Positions 16,118 to 24,474 of a DNA stretch of 57,417 nt are shown here, piece after piece. The position numbers and the translations under genes are program-made. Source of the stretch: Chloroflexota bacterium. GTDB taxonomy: Bacteria > Chloroflexota > Anaerolineae > B4-G1. The stretch is from positions 1-57,417 of the forward strand of contig JAAEPW010000006.1 in the NCBI GenBank assembly GCA_024232355.1, read 5' to 3'. The notes beneath the pieces are model-generated. The model did no database searches and had not been told where the DNA came from. It saw only the letters and a program-made list of their open reading frames with translations. The stretch's first letter is position 1; each line of letters opens with the position of its first letter.

Positions 16118-19036
16118 TTACATCAACACCGGTGACTGCCACGCCTGGAGCAGATCGTCAATATGACTCTCAATTATCACGTTTCCTTGCAGACCACGCA
16201 CTCGCAAAATTCTATTTTGAGTGACGCGGCCCAGGCAAGCCACGGGATGTTCTGCCAGGGTCTCTTCAAAGGCGGGGGCATCATCAGGCGCGACCTCGAC
16301 CAGGAAGCGGCTGTTGCTCTCGGCAAAGAGGGCCACGGCGTCAGACACAACGTCTGGCGTTCGCGGCAGGGAGACCAAATCCAGGTCCAGGCCCAAGCGT
16401 CCGGCCATTGCCATCTCGGCGGCAGCTACAGCCAGACCACCTTCGCTCATATCGTGGCAGGCGCGGACCCGCCCGTCGCGCATCGCCCGGTGCAGGGCGC
16501 GCATCATCTCGATGGCGTTCGGAACCGGCGCGGGGACGTCGTTTCCCATCGCATCGTTCAGTCGGTGATACAGCGAGGCGCCCAATTCGGCTCGCGTTTC
16601 GCCGACAACGTAGATCAGGTTGCCCGCGTTCTTTAGATCCATCGTCACTGCTTGGCGCACATCGTGGACGATGCCCAGGGACGAGATGAGCAGCGTCGGC
16701 GGGATGGCGCGTTTGACCCCTTCAGGGTCCACGTATTCGTTGTTCAAGCTGTCCTTGCCAGAGATGAAGGGTGTGCCGTAGGCCAGGGCGGCGTCGTGAC
16801 AGCCTTGCGCCGCCCGTACGAGCCCGCCCAGGCGATCGGGTAGGTTGGGATTGCCCCAGCAAAAGTTATCCAGTATGGCGATCCGGTCAGGGTCGGCACC
16901 CACGCAGACGACGTTGCGCACTGCTTCGTCCGTGACGGCCCAGGCCATCGCGTAGGGGTCCACCCGCCCATAATATGGGTTGATGCCGCAACTCAGCGCC
17001 AGCCCTCGCTCGCCGCCGGTCTCCAACGGGCGCAGGACGGCGGCGTCGGAAGGGCCGTCGTTGGCCACACCCACCAGCGGTTTGACCACTGTCGCGGCCT
17101 GCACCTCGTGATCGTAGCGCCGGATGACGGCTTCTTTGCTGGCAACATTGAGGTCAGACAGCATTCGCAGCAGGGTGGGGGTCAAATCGGCGGGCGGAGT
17201 GATGTCCGGTTTGGAAAAGTCGGGCGGGACCCACTCGGCGCGCATCGTCAGGCGGGGCCAGCCATTGTGCACGAATTCCATATCCAGGTTAGCGACCGTC
17301 TTGCCGTCGTAGCAGACGTGGAGTCGTTCGTCTCCCGTAAAGCGCCCAATGACGGTTAGCTCGACGTCGAGGCCGTCGCAAATCTCTTTCAGGCGGGCCA
17401 GGTTCTTTTTAGGCACAGCCATTACCATACGCTCTTGGGCCTCGGAGAGCCAAATCTCCCACGGGCGCAGGCCGGGATATTTGAGGGGGACGTCGCTCAG
17501 TTCGATCTCGATGCCGATCTCTTGCCCCATCTCGCCAGCGGCCGAAGAAAAGCCGCCCGCGCCGCAGTCGGTGATGGCGGTGTACAGTTCCTCATCGCGG
17601 GCGATCATCATGGCTTCCAACGTCGCCTTTTCGGTGATCGGGTCGCCGATCTGGACGACGGTGCCGACCGTCTGGCCGGTCTCGTGGGTCAGTTCGGCTG
17701 AGGAAAAGGTCGCGCCGTGCAAACCGTCGCGCCCGGTGCGTCCGCCCAGCGCCACACACAGGTCGCCGGGCTGCGGATCGCGCTTGTGCTGCCCTCGCCG
17801 TGCCAGCCCGACGCAGCCACAGTAGACAAGAGGGTTGGCGGCGTACCCGGGGTCGTACAAAATCGCGCCGGAAACGGTCGGGATGCCCATCTTGTTCCCG
17901 TAATCCTCGATCCCGGCAATGACGCCCCGCGCGATGCGGTGGGGGTGCAGGGTTCCGCCCGGGATATCGTCTTTTGCCATGTCCGGCGGGCCAAAGCAGA
18001 GAATGTCGGTGTTGGCGATGGGGCGCGCCGAGACGCCAATGACGTCGCGGATGACGCCCCCGACGCCGGTGTTGGCTCCACCAAATGGTTCCAGGGCTGA
18101 AGGGTGGTTATGGGTCTCGACCTTGAAAGAGAGTTCGAATTCATCGTCAAACTCGATAATGCCGGCGTTGTCGACAAAGGTCGAGATTACCCAATCCGGT
18201 TCCAGCCGCTCGGTGGCGGCCTGGATGTAGGCGCGCAATAGGCCGGGTATCGTCTCTTCGTACGGTGCGGGGATTGTTTTGCCGCCCGGCAGAAAGCGGG
18301 ACATCCCGCCCTGACAAACGTAATGGATGCTTGCTTTGAAAGCCTTGTGTTGGCAGTGCTCCGACCAGGTCTGGGCCAGGGTTTCCAGTTCCACGTCGCT
18401 GGGGTCGCGCCCCAGGCGGCAGAAGTGATCGCGAATGGCCTGCATCTCTGGGAGCGAGAGAAAGAGCACCCGTTCCACACTCATTCGGGCCAGGGTCTCG
18501 TCGTCAACCTCACGGATGGGTACGATCTCCACCTCATCCGAAGGTTCGGCCTGGGGAACAAAAGTGGGTGGTAGGACTCCCAGAGTGTATGTTTGGATGA
18601 CGTCGTTGCAGAGGACTTGGCGGGCGATCTGGTGCAGGTCAGCGGTGGAAAGATCCCCCTCCAAAATGTATCGGGTGCCGGTGGACGTCGCCTCGACAGA
18701 GCCAATGTCCAATAGTTGGGCGCGGCGGAGCAGGTGTCCGGACACGGGGTCGGTGACGCCTGGATGGTAGCCGACCTCGATGATTAGGCAGTTCTCGTTC
18801 GAGGTTGAGGGTGTATCGGCGGGTTGGCAATGGTATTCTTGGATGATGGGATCGGTCAATAGCTCGTCGGCCAGGCGTTCCAGGTTGGTGGGGGAGAGAT
18901 CGCCGCGCAGAAAGTAGAGGTCGCTAATGGTGACACCCCGAACGTTCGGGATATCTAGTTGGGCGAATTGGGCAAGCAGAGTCGCTTCCCGGCTGTCGAC
19001 AGAGTCTCGTGCTACAATCTCAATGCGGTATTGCAA
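16118..19036 (-). CDS. purL: phosphoribosylformylglycinamidine synthase PurL with two N-terminal PurS-like domains
   Basis: 972 residues from a TTG at 19036 preceded by AAAGGA; a longer frame back to 19102 is rejected because its first codons coincide with a near-consensus promoter. Residues 1 to about 75 (YRIEIVARDSVDSREATLLA) and 80-150 (LIIEVGYHPGVTDPVSGHLL) are two PurS-type domains. The catalytic part follows with the ATP-grasp-like AIRS fold: HNHPSALEPFGGANTGVGGV, GGRTGRDGLHGATFSSAEL, SGKDSLNNEY and ACHDMSEGGLAVAAAEMAMA. Small PurL enzymes need separate PurS to bridge PurL and PurQ; here PurS-like units are fused in cis. Together with PurQ downstream it forms FGAM synthase. Confidence 0.93.
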   Translation of the reverse strand: MQYRIEIVARDSVDSREATLLAQFAQLDIPNVRGVTISDLYFLRGDLSPTNLERLADELLTDPIIQEYHCQPADTPSTSNENCLIIEVGYHPGVTDPVSGHLLRRAQLLDIGSVEATSTGTRYILEGDLSTADLHQIARQVLCNDVIQTYTLGVLPPTFVPQAEPSDEVEIVPIREVDDETLARMSVERVLFLSLPEMQAIRDHFCRLGRDPSDVELETLAQTWSEHCQHKAFKASIHYVCQGGMSRFLPGGKTIPAPYEETIPGLLRAYIQAATERLEPDWVISTFVDNAGIIEFDDEFELSFKVETHNHPSALEPFGGANTGVGGVIRDVIGVSARPIANTDILCFGPPDMAKDDIPGGTLHPHRIARGVIAGIEDYGNKMGIPTVSGAILYDPGYAANPLVYCGCVGLARRGQHKRDPQPGDLCVALGGRTGRDGLHGATFSSAELTHETGQTVGTVVQIGDPITEKATLEAMMIARDEELYTAITDCGAGGFSSAAGEMGQEIGIEIELSDVPLKYPGLRPWEIWLSEAQERMVMAVPKKNLARLKEICDGLDVELTVIGRFTGDERLHVCYDGKTVANLDMEFVHNGWPRLTMRAEWVPPDFSKPDITPPADLTPTLLRMLSDLNVASKEAVIRRYDHEVQAATVVKPLVGVANDGPSDAAVLRPLETGGERGLALSCGINPYYGRVDPYAMAWAVTDEAVRNVVCVGADPDRIAILDNFCWGNPNLPDRLGGLVRAAQGCHDAALAYGTPFISGKDSLNNEYVDPEGVKRAIPPTLLISSLGIVHDVRQAVTMDLKNAGNLIYVVGETRAELGASLYHRLNDAMGNDVPAPVPNAIEMMRALHRAMRDGRVRACHDMSEGGLAVAAAEMAMAGRLGLDLDLVSLPRTPDVVSDAVALFAESNSRFLVEVAPDDAPAFEETLAEHPVACLGRVTQNRILRVRGLQGNVIIESHIDDLLQAWQSPVLM

Positions 19037-19073
19037 GTCTCTTTTGTCCTTTGGATTGTCGTTCCAAGCGCGC

Positions 19074-19102
19074 ATCATACTATGATGGAGGGGATTTGTC
19101 AA
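19074..19102 (-). promoter_or_regulatory. near-consensus sigma70 promoter for purL-purQ
   Basis: Reading the minus strand, TTGACA (19097-19102) and TATGAT (19074-19079) are separated by exactly 17 bases. Transcription would start near 19067, about 30 bases upstream of the TTG start codon at 19036. The promoter overlaps the 5' part of the longest possible purL frame, which argues for the shorter protein. Confidence 0.8.
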
Positions 19103-19111
19103 ACATAACCT

Positions 19112-19699
19112 CTATTGATATCCATTGACCACCACATCAACACTCCCTGAAGCAAGATCGTAGACCAGACCGTGGACCACGAGTTGCTGTGGCGCAAACG
19201 GTAACGTCCTAATCGCTTTTACTTCGTAGAGCACTGCCTCATAGGGATCAGAAAAGGCTTTGAGCCATACGCGCAGTCGTTCTTCAAATGGTTCGCCGAT
19301 CTCGGTTTTGAATTGCCGCAATTGTGTTGCGTCGACGTTTTTCTGCATACGCTCGATGATCGTATCGACCCTGCTAAAGGCGGCACAGCATCCACAGTCA
19401 GTATGCATCAGGACGGCGATCTCGTGAATGCCTGCGAGAAAGATGCCAACGACCAATGAACGTTCCTCAGCCATCGCCCCGAGGGTTCGAATGATACGAA
19501 CGGATGATTGCCCCTCACCATTGGGCGCAAACTGAGAAATTCCGCTTGCTTCAAGGTTGACGCGGGGATCCATACACGTGATCACGGCGACAGTTCCGGG
19601 CGTGCGCTGCGTTGGCAGTTTTGTAGGTTCAATGCGTGTCTGGAAATTGTTATTGGCTGTTAAAATGGTATCAAGCCAGCGTGGTTTATGGGTTTGCAT
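19112..19699 (-). CDS. beta-class carbonic anhydrase-like protein
   Basis: 195 residues, ATG start with AGGAG seven bases upstream. Zinc-ligand motifs of beta carbonic anhydrases are present: Cys42-x-Asp44-x-Arg46 in TCMDPR, and His99-x2-Cys102 in HTDCGCC. VRIIRTLGAM corresponds to the conserved R(N)AG loop. The enzyme interconverts CO2 and bicarbonate in the cytosol. No signal peptide is seen. It is divergent from a MarR-family regulator with interlocked promoters in an 88-base gap, suggesting regulation by that protein. Some beta-CA-like proteins have other activities, so the reaction is not certain. Confidence 0.87.
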   Translation of the reverse strand: MQTHKPRWLDTILTANNNFQTRIEPTKLPTQRTPGTVAVITCMDPRVNLEASGISQFAPNGEGQSSVRIIRTLGAMAEERSLVVGIFLAGIHEIAVLMHTDCGCCAAFSRVDTIIERMQKNVDATQLRQFKTEIGEPFEERLRVWLKAFSDPYEAVLYEVKAIRTLPFAPQQLVVHGLVYDLASGSVDVVVNGYQ

Positions 19700-19716
19700 G
19701 CTATAGCTCCTGTGAT

Positions 19717-19744
19717 ATCATATATTTTGATTAACGAACACCAA
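19717..19744 (-). promoter_or_regulatory. probable promoter of the carbonic anhydrase gene
   Basis: On the minus strand TTGGTG (19739-19744), 16-base spacer, TATGAT (19717-19722). It overlaps the opposing promoter-like TTGATT (19727-19732) / TAAACT (19750-19755) of the MarR gene, so a regulator bound here could control both directions. Confidence 0.5.
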
Positions 19745-19755
19745 TATTGTAAACT
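19727..19755 (+). promoter_or_regulatory. possible promoter of the marR-type gene
   Basis: TTGATT (19727-19732), 17-base spacer, TAAACT (19750-19755); a moderate match only. It lies 33 bases before the ATG at 19788 and interlocks with the carbonic anhydrase promoter. Confidence 0.4.
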
Positions 19756-19787
19756 AGGTTGCGCAATTTCCCGGGAGGTATGCCCGT

Positions 19788-20291
19788 ATGTCTGAACAAC
19801 ACACTTTGATCGATCCGCAGCAGTTAAACGATCTACGGCAGCGGCATTTGGGTCGACTTTTACTGCGGACGTACCGCGCGTTCAGTTCACGCGCCATCGA
19901 AAAGCTGCGCCTGCGTGGTTACACCAACCTTGCGCTTGCCCATACCATGTTGCTGACGAATGTCGATGTGGATGGAACGCGGTTTACGGCTCTCGCCGAA
20001 AAGGTTGGGGTGTCGCGTCAAGCCATTGGCAATCTGGTGCGCAATTTGGAGCAGCAAGGATACGTGACACGCATGGTGGATCCGTTGGACCGGCGGGCCT
20101 TTATCGTCACACTGACGGAGACGGGGTGGCATCTCTTGGAGGCTGTGGTGGACGTTAAAATGGAGATCGAGACCGAATATAGCGCCATTTTGGGAGCAGA
20201 GCAGATGCAAATGCTGCGCACTAAATTGATGAGACTGCTCGATCAAGTTGAAACTGCTACGCCTGGGACAGAGATATCGAATTCGGGGTAA
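19788..20291 (+). CDS. MarR-family transcriptional regulator
   Basis: 167 residues, with GGGAGG nine bases before the ATG. The winged-helix core is visible: FTALAEKVGVSRQAIGNLVR as the helix-turn-helix, then LEQQGYVTRMVDPLDRRAFI, the typical MarR wing with the D-x-R motif. N- and C-terminal helices should form the dimer interface. MarR proteins repress divergent or own genes and release DNA on binding small phenolics or oxidants. Here it is divergent from the carbonic anhydrase gene with overlapping promoter elements, the most likely target. The ligand is unknown. Confidence 0.92.
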   Translation: MSEQHTLIDPQQLNDLRQRHLGRLLLRTYRAFSSRAIEKLRLRGYTNLALAHTMLLTNVDVDGTRFTALAEKVGVSRQAIGNLVRNLEQQGYVTRMVDPLDRRAFIVTLTETGWHLLEAVVDVKMEIETEYSAILGAEQMQMLRTKLMRLLDQVETATPGTEISNSG

Positions 20292-20479
20292 TTGCAAGAG
20301 GATGAAAGAATGCGCGCTTTTTGCTAGGGGCATCGTTGGACTTTTTCGTCGGTCAAGCCAGGTATGAACCTTTTGTCCGAGTTTTGTGTACTATGAAAGA
20401 GCAAATGAGCGTTATTCTTTGTTTGTAGAGTTATCCATGTCCAAAAGAGGATTTGATCGGCAATGAGTGAGGTTTCGTC

Positions 20480-21784
20480 ATGAAATCGACCAAAAGAATG
20501 GTCTCCTCGCGATATGTGGTGCTGGTGTTGCTGGCCCTGAGTCTGATGGCCCTGGCAATAACCGGCTCGTCTTTGTACTCTCGTTTGAGTTATCTATGGG
20601 GCTTTTTGCTTGTGGGCAGTTGGATCTGGTCTATGCTATCGCTGCGTGGGCTGGACGTGAAACGTGATCCCCCGCCGCCGCGTGCTCAAGTGGGACAGGT
20701 TCTCGAAGACCGATTCGTGATTCAAAACAAGAGCCGTTTGCCCCGCTTGTGGCTGGAAGTACACGATCAGTCAAACTTGCCGGGTTTGCGCGGGTCCCGG
20801 GTGCTCACTTTGATCAAGGGGCGGCAGCGACGATCCTATTTGGTGAACACTCACCTGGTAAGACGCGGAGTATTTGCTATGGGCCCGGTTAAACTAACGT
20901 CGGGGGATCCTTTTGGCCTGTTTCTGTCCAATCGTACAGTGCCATCGAGCGGTTCTCTATTGGTTTATCCAATGATGGTAGATGTGCAAGCCTTTCCCAG
21001 CCCGCCGGGGGTGCTGTCGGGGGGAGAGGCCCTGCGCCGCCGTACGCACCAGGTGACTCCAAACGCATCCGGCGTGCGGGAATACGCCCCTGGCGACTCG
21101 ATGAAGCGTATCCATTGGGTGAGTACGGCACGTCGAAATGCTCTGATGGTCAAAGAATTTGAATTGGATCCCCTGGCCGAGGTCTGGATTTTTGTGGACG
21201 CTTCGCTATCGGTCCAGGCGGAACTGCCCTATACGCCGCCTGACCCGCTTATGGACGTCTCATGGCGTGCCCTAACGACGAGGGTGATGTTGCCCCCTTC
21301 TACAGAAGAATATGCGGTGAGCATTGCGGCCTCTCTGGGACGTTATTTCCTGCGGCGCGGTCGCGCAGTGGGTTTGATCAGTTGCGGGCAACCTCAAGTG
21401 CCAGAAGTGTTACCTCCCGACCGGGGCGGACGGCAATTGGGCAAAATTCTGGAATCTATGGCATTGTTGCGTGCCCACGGCAAAATATCTATTGCTGCCC
21501 TGGTGATGGCTCAAGCACGACACTTGCCTCGGGGTAGCACGGTGATTGTGATCACACCCTCTGTCAAAGAAAAAGTGGCTGTGGCCGCGGATCAGTTGTT
21601 GCGGCTGGGGCTGCGCCCCATAGTCGTATTGCTCGACGCGGCCTCTTTTGGTGGTTCGCCAGGGACAGACGAACTGGCAATGACCATCGCAGGGCTTGGC
21701 GTGAGCGTGCGCAGGGTGATGAATGATACGGATTTAGAGACCGCTTTAAGCGTGGATGTGCGGTTGGCAGGAGTTGGCGCCTGA
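20480..21784 (+). CDS. DUF58 domain protein
   Basis: 434 residues, with GTGAGG before the ATG. Two membrane helices lie near the N-terminus (about 10-30 and 36-52), followed by a beta-rich segment and the DUF58 signature PNASGVREYAPGDSMKRIHW near 195-215, leading into a VWA-like region (VWIFVDASLSVQAE). DUF58 proteins are usually encoded with a MoxR AAA-ATPase and a transglutaminase-like protein. The transglutaminase gene follows with a one-base overlap (TGATG), but no MoxR gene is next to it. The 188 bases upstream contain no further gene. Function is unknown beyond a membrane-associated, possibly chaperone-linked role. Confidence 0.88.
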   Translation: MKSTKRMVSSRYVVLVLLALSLMALAITGSSLYSRLSYLWGFLLVGSWIWSMLSLRGLDVKRDPPPPRAQVGQVLEDRFVIQNKSRLPRLWLEVHDQSNLPGLRGSRVLTLIKGRQRRSYLVNTHLVRRGVFAMGPVKLTSGDPFGLFLSNRTVPSSGSLLVYPMMVDVQAFPSPPGVLSGGEALRRRTHQVTPNASGVREYAPGDSMKRIHWVSTARRNALMVKEFELDPLAEVWIFVDASLSVQAELPYTPPDPLMDVSWRALTTRVMLPPSTEEYAVSIAASLGRYFLRRGRAVGLISCGQPQVPEVLPPDRGGRQLGKILESMALLRAHGKISIAALVMAQARHLPRGSTVIVITPSVKEKVAVAADQLLRLGLRPIVVLLDAASFGGSPGTDELAMTIAGLGVSVRRVMNDTDLETALSVDVRLAGVGA

Positions 21785-24258
21785 TGAGGACGGTATTGAA
21801 ATTGGGACCGAGACTGAGAGCGATGCTGAGATCGTCGACGCCGGGCCGTTGGTGGGATGCTTCGACTGCTCTTTTGTTGCTGGCGGCTTTATTCATCGCT
21901 GCCGGTCGGTTGATTGTCACCGGATGGACCGATCATCTGGACATTGTCCAGGTTTTGATGTCCTTGGGGGCGGTAACTGGTCTGGCGCTGGGGCAGAGTG
22001 CCTTTTCTTCGCGTCAGTCGCTTGTCTTTGCCCTGTTTTGCGGCCTGTACGCTGTTCCTTGGCAACTTGTGCTCACCCTGACGTATATTTCGGATGATGC
22101 TTTGTGGGGTGATCGTTTGCTCAACCTGTGGGTGCGTTTGACGAATTCCATTTTCCAATTGATGCGGCAAGAGCCGGTAAAAGATCCATTGCTCTTTGTA
22201 TGTGTCATCGCCTGTCTGTCTTGGGTGGTGGGTGTGCATTCGGGTTATACCCTGACCCGTCACGCGCGCGCCTGGCGAGTGATTCTGCCTATCGGTGCAA
22301 TCCTGCTCATTATCCAAAACTATGATCCTTTTTGGCCAGGACGTGTTTGGTATCTGGCGGCTTTTCTTTTCTTTGCGCTTTTGCTTGTGGCCCGGGTGAT
22401 GTACTTGCATCAGTACGCTCGTTGGCAGCGAGAGCACATTTTTCTGCCTACCTACGTGGGAACGGACCTGGCTCGTGTCACTTTGCAAATTACGGTTCTG
22501 CTGATTCTGCTGGCGTGGGCCACACCCGCTGTGAGCAATGCTTTTTTCCCGGCCCAAAGTGCTTGGCGAGATATCTCTCGGCCTTGGATCGCCTTACGCA
22601 ATCGCTTGGAGAATGGTGTTGCGGCCCTGCGCGATCAGGTGAGTGGTGTGTACACCATTTATGGTGACAGCCTTCTCCTGGGGCGTGGGGACGAGTTGAC
22701 CGATGACATCACGCTGGTAATCGAGGTGCAGCCCGACGTCCCTGCGCCTCCCCGCTACTATTGGCGCGCTCGCGTCTATGATTATTACGATGCTGGTCAA
22801 TGGACCACCTCCGTTGTATCTACAACACAGCGTATTGCTCCCGATGATTTTGCGTCCGAGTTGGCATTGCCGGAGGAGGAACCGGATGCTTCAGATGAAG
22901 GTCGGTGGACGTCTACTTTTACCGTCACTACTGCGGCTCCTGTCTCGACCCTCTTTATTCCTGCTCGATTCCTGTGGTCCAGTCGCACGGCCCGTGCCGA
23001 GTTGGTTCCTGGTCCTGACGGCACTGTCGACATCGTGGCTCTGCATGCCAACCCGCCTTTACGGTCGGGAGATGCCTATAGCATTCGCTCTGCTTTCAAC
23101 GACGCAACCATTATTCAATTGCGTTCGGCTGGCACCGATTATCCTTCCGGGATCACCGACCGCTATTTGCAGCTTCCTGATGACATGTCGCCGCGTGTGC
23201 AGGCATTGGCTCAAGAGATCGCGTTTGATCTAGACAATCCCTACGATATTGTCTCTGCCATCACCATTTACCTGCGCACCTATATCAGTTTCGCCGATGT
23301 CATTCCTGAAAGCCCTCCGGCCGATCAAGACCCTCTGGAGTGGTTTCTTTTTGAGGTGCGGGAGGGTTTTTGTACCTATTATGCTTCGGCCGAGGTTGCC
23401 ATGTTGCGTTATCTGGGTATTCCTGCCCGTGTGGCCGTTGGCTATGCCGAGGGTGAGCGTGAATCTGGCAAAGACATTTACATGATCACTCCGAGCGACA
23501 CTCACACCTGGCCTCAAGACAGTGAACTTTACGTGGTGCGCCACCGCGATGCCCACGCCTGGCCCGAAGTATATTTCCCAGGTCTGGGGTGGGTCGAATT
23601 TGAACCGACTGCTTCCCAACCCACTCTCCGCCGTCCTTTGGGTGAGGTATTAGCTGAACGTGCGGGAGATAGTCTTTCATCTTTTGAACTCGAACCTGAC
23701 CGGCGTGAGCGCTGGGAAGCGTTTATGGAAGACATGAATATACCGGTTGAAGATTCGTCCTCCGAACCCGTAGCCGATACCTCCTCGGCGGGTCCAAGGA
23801 GGGCTGTTATGGTTTCGAGTTTTGGCTTGGGGTTGGGACTAATCCTGCTTGTTCTCATCTGGCGCAGGCGTCACCCACGTGATCACATACCGTTCCCCGT
23901 CATATTGCAAATAGGGTTAGGACGTCTCAATTTGCAGCCGCCCGCTGCGCTGGCTCGTTGGGCCGTCTATGCCACTTTGGCTCCCCTGGCGCGCGCTTAC
24001 GTAGAGGTCAACTATGCCTTGAACCGTTTGAACGCCCCTCCAGACCCTGCTGATACCCCTGCCGAACGTACCGCAGCTTTGAGCCATCTACTCCCAGATG
24101 CTGCGAGGCCTGCTCAACAATTGTTGACCGAATATCACAACATGACCTACAGCCTTCGTCCCGGGAATCTCCACGTCGCCCGGCAAGCTGGTCGCGATAT
24201 CCGCACGCTATCTTGGCAGGCCGTGATCCGCAAGTTTTTTGCTCGCCTGCGGAGCTAG
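21784..24258 (+). CDS. TgpA-type membrane transglutaminase-like protein
   Basis: 824 residues. At least five hydrophobic segments occupy about 20-260, then a large extracytoplasmic region holds a transglutaminase-like cysteine protease fold: Cys530 in EGFCTYYASA and His591 in DAHAWPEVYFPGLGWVEFEP. A further membrane helix lies near 675-695 (VSSFGLGLGLILLVLIWRRR) followed by a cytosolic DUF4129-like tail. This is the architecture of TgpA/YebA-type proteins. The gene overlaps the DUF58 gene by one base, as in many bacteria where the pair is functionally linked. Substrate unknown. The stop is TAG. Confidence 0.9.
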   Translation: MRTVLKLGPRLRAMLRSSTPGRWWDASTALLLLAALFIAAGRLIVTGWTDHLDIVQVLMSLGAVTGLALGQSAFSSRQSLVFALFCGLYAVPWQLVLTLTYISDDALWGDRLLNLWVRLTNSIFQLMRQEPVKDPLLFVCVIACLSWVVGVHSGYTLTRHARAWRVILPIGAILLIIQNYDPFWPGRVWYLAAFLFFALLLVARVMYLHQYARWQREHIFLPTYVGTDLARVTLQITVLLILLAWATPAVSNAFFPAQSAWRDISRPWIALRNRLENGVAALRDQVSGVYTIYGDSLLLGRGDELTDDITLVIEVQPDVPAPPRYYWRARVYDYYDAGQWTTSVVSTTQRIAPDDFASELALPEEEPDASDEGRWTSTFTVTTAAPVSTLFIPARFLWSSRTARAELVPGPDGTVDIVALHANPPLRSGDAYSIRSAFNDATIIQLRSAGTDYPSGITDRYLQLPDDMSPRVQALAQEIAFDLDNPYDIVSAITIYLRTYISFADVIPESPPADQDPLEWFLFEVREGFCTYYASAEVAMLRYLGIPARVAVGYAEGERESGKDIYMITPSDTHTWPQDSELYVVRHRDAHAWPEVYFPGLGWVEFEPTASQPTLRRPLGEVLAERAGDSLSSFELEPDRRERWEAFMEDMNIPVEDSSSEPVADTSSAGPRRAVMVSSFGLGLGLILLVLIWRRRHPRDHIPFPVILQIGLGRLNLQPPAALARWAVYATLAPLARAYVEVNYALNRLNAPPDPADTPAERTAALSHLLPDAARPAQQLLTEYHNMTYSLRPGNLHVARQAGRDIRTLSWQAVIRKFFARLRS

Positions 24259-24302
24259 GCGCTTTTTCCTTGAACTGCTCCACAATATACTTTAGAAACT
24301 CG

Positions 24303-24331
24303 CCTGGACTGAGGTTGCATTTCAGTCCAGG
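24303..24331 (+). terminator. stable hairpin after the DUF58-TgpA pair
   Basis: CCTGGACTGA (24303-24312) pairs perfectly with TCAGTCCAGG (24322-24331) around a nine-base loop. There is no T-run after it, so it may be a factor-dependent or weak terminator, or simply a repeat. Confidence 0.45.
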
Positions 24332-24474
24332 TGATGTTATACTCGATTATTGAGGCATAGATCAAGTGCTCAAATGCTCGAGGTAGACAATAGTTTGTCA
24401 AAGTAGCCGTGGTTTCCATACCGCGTTGCAAAGCTTTCTTGGGAGGAAATGGAATGGATAGGAGTGAGAAGTAG

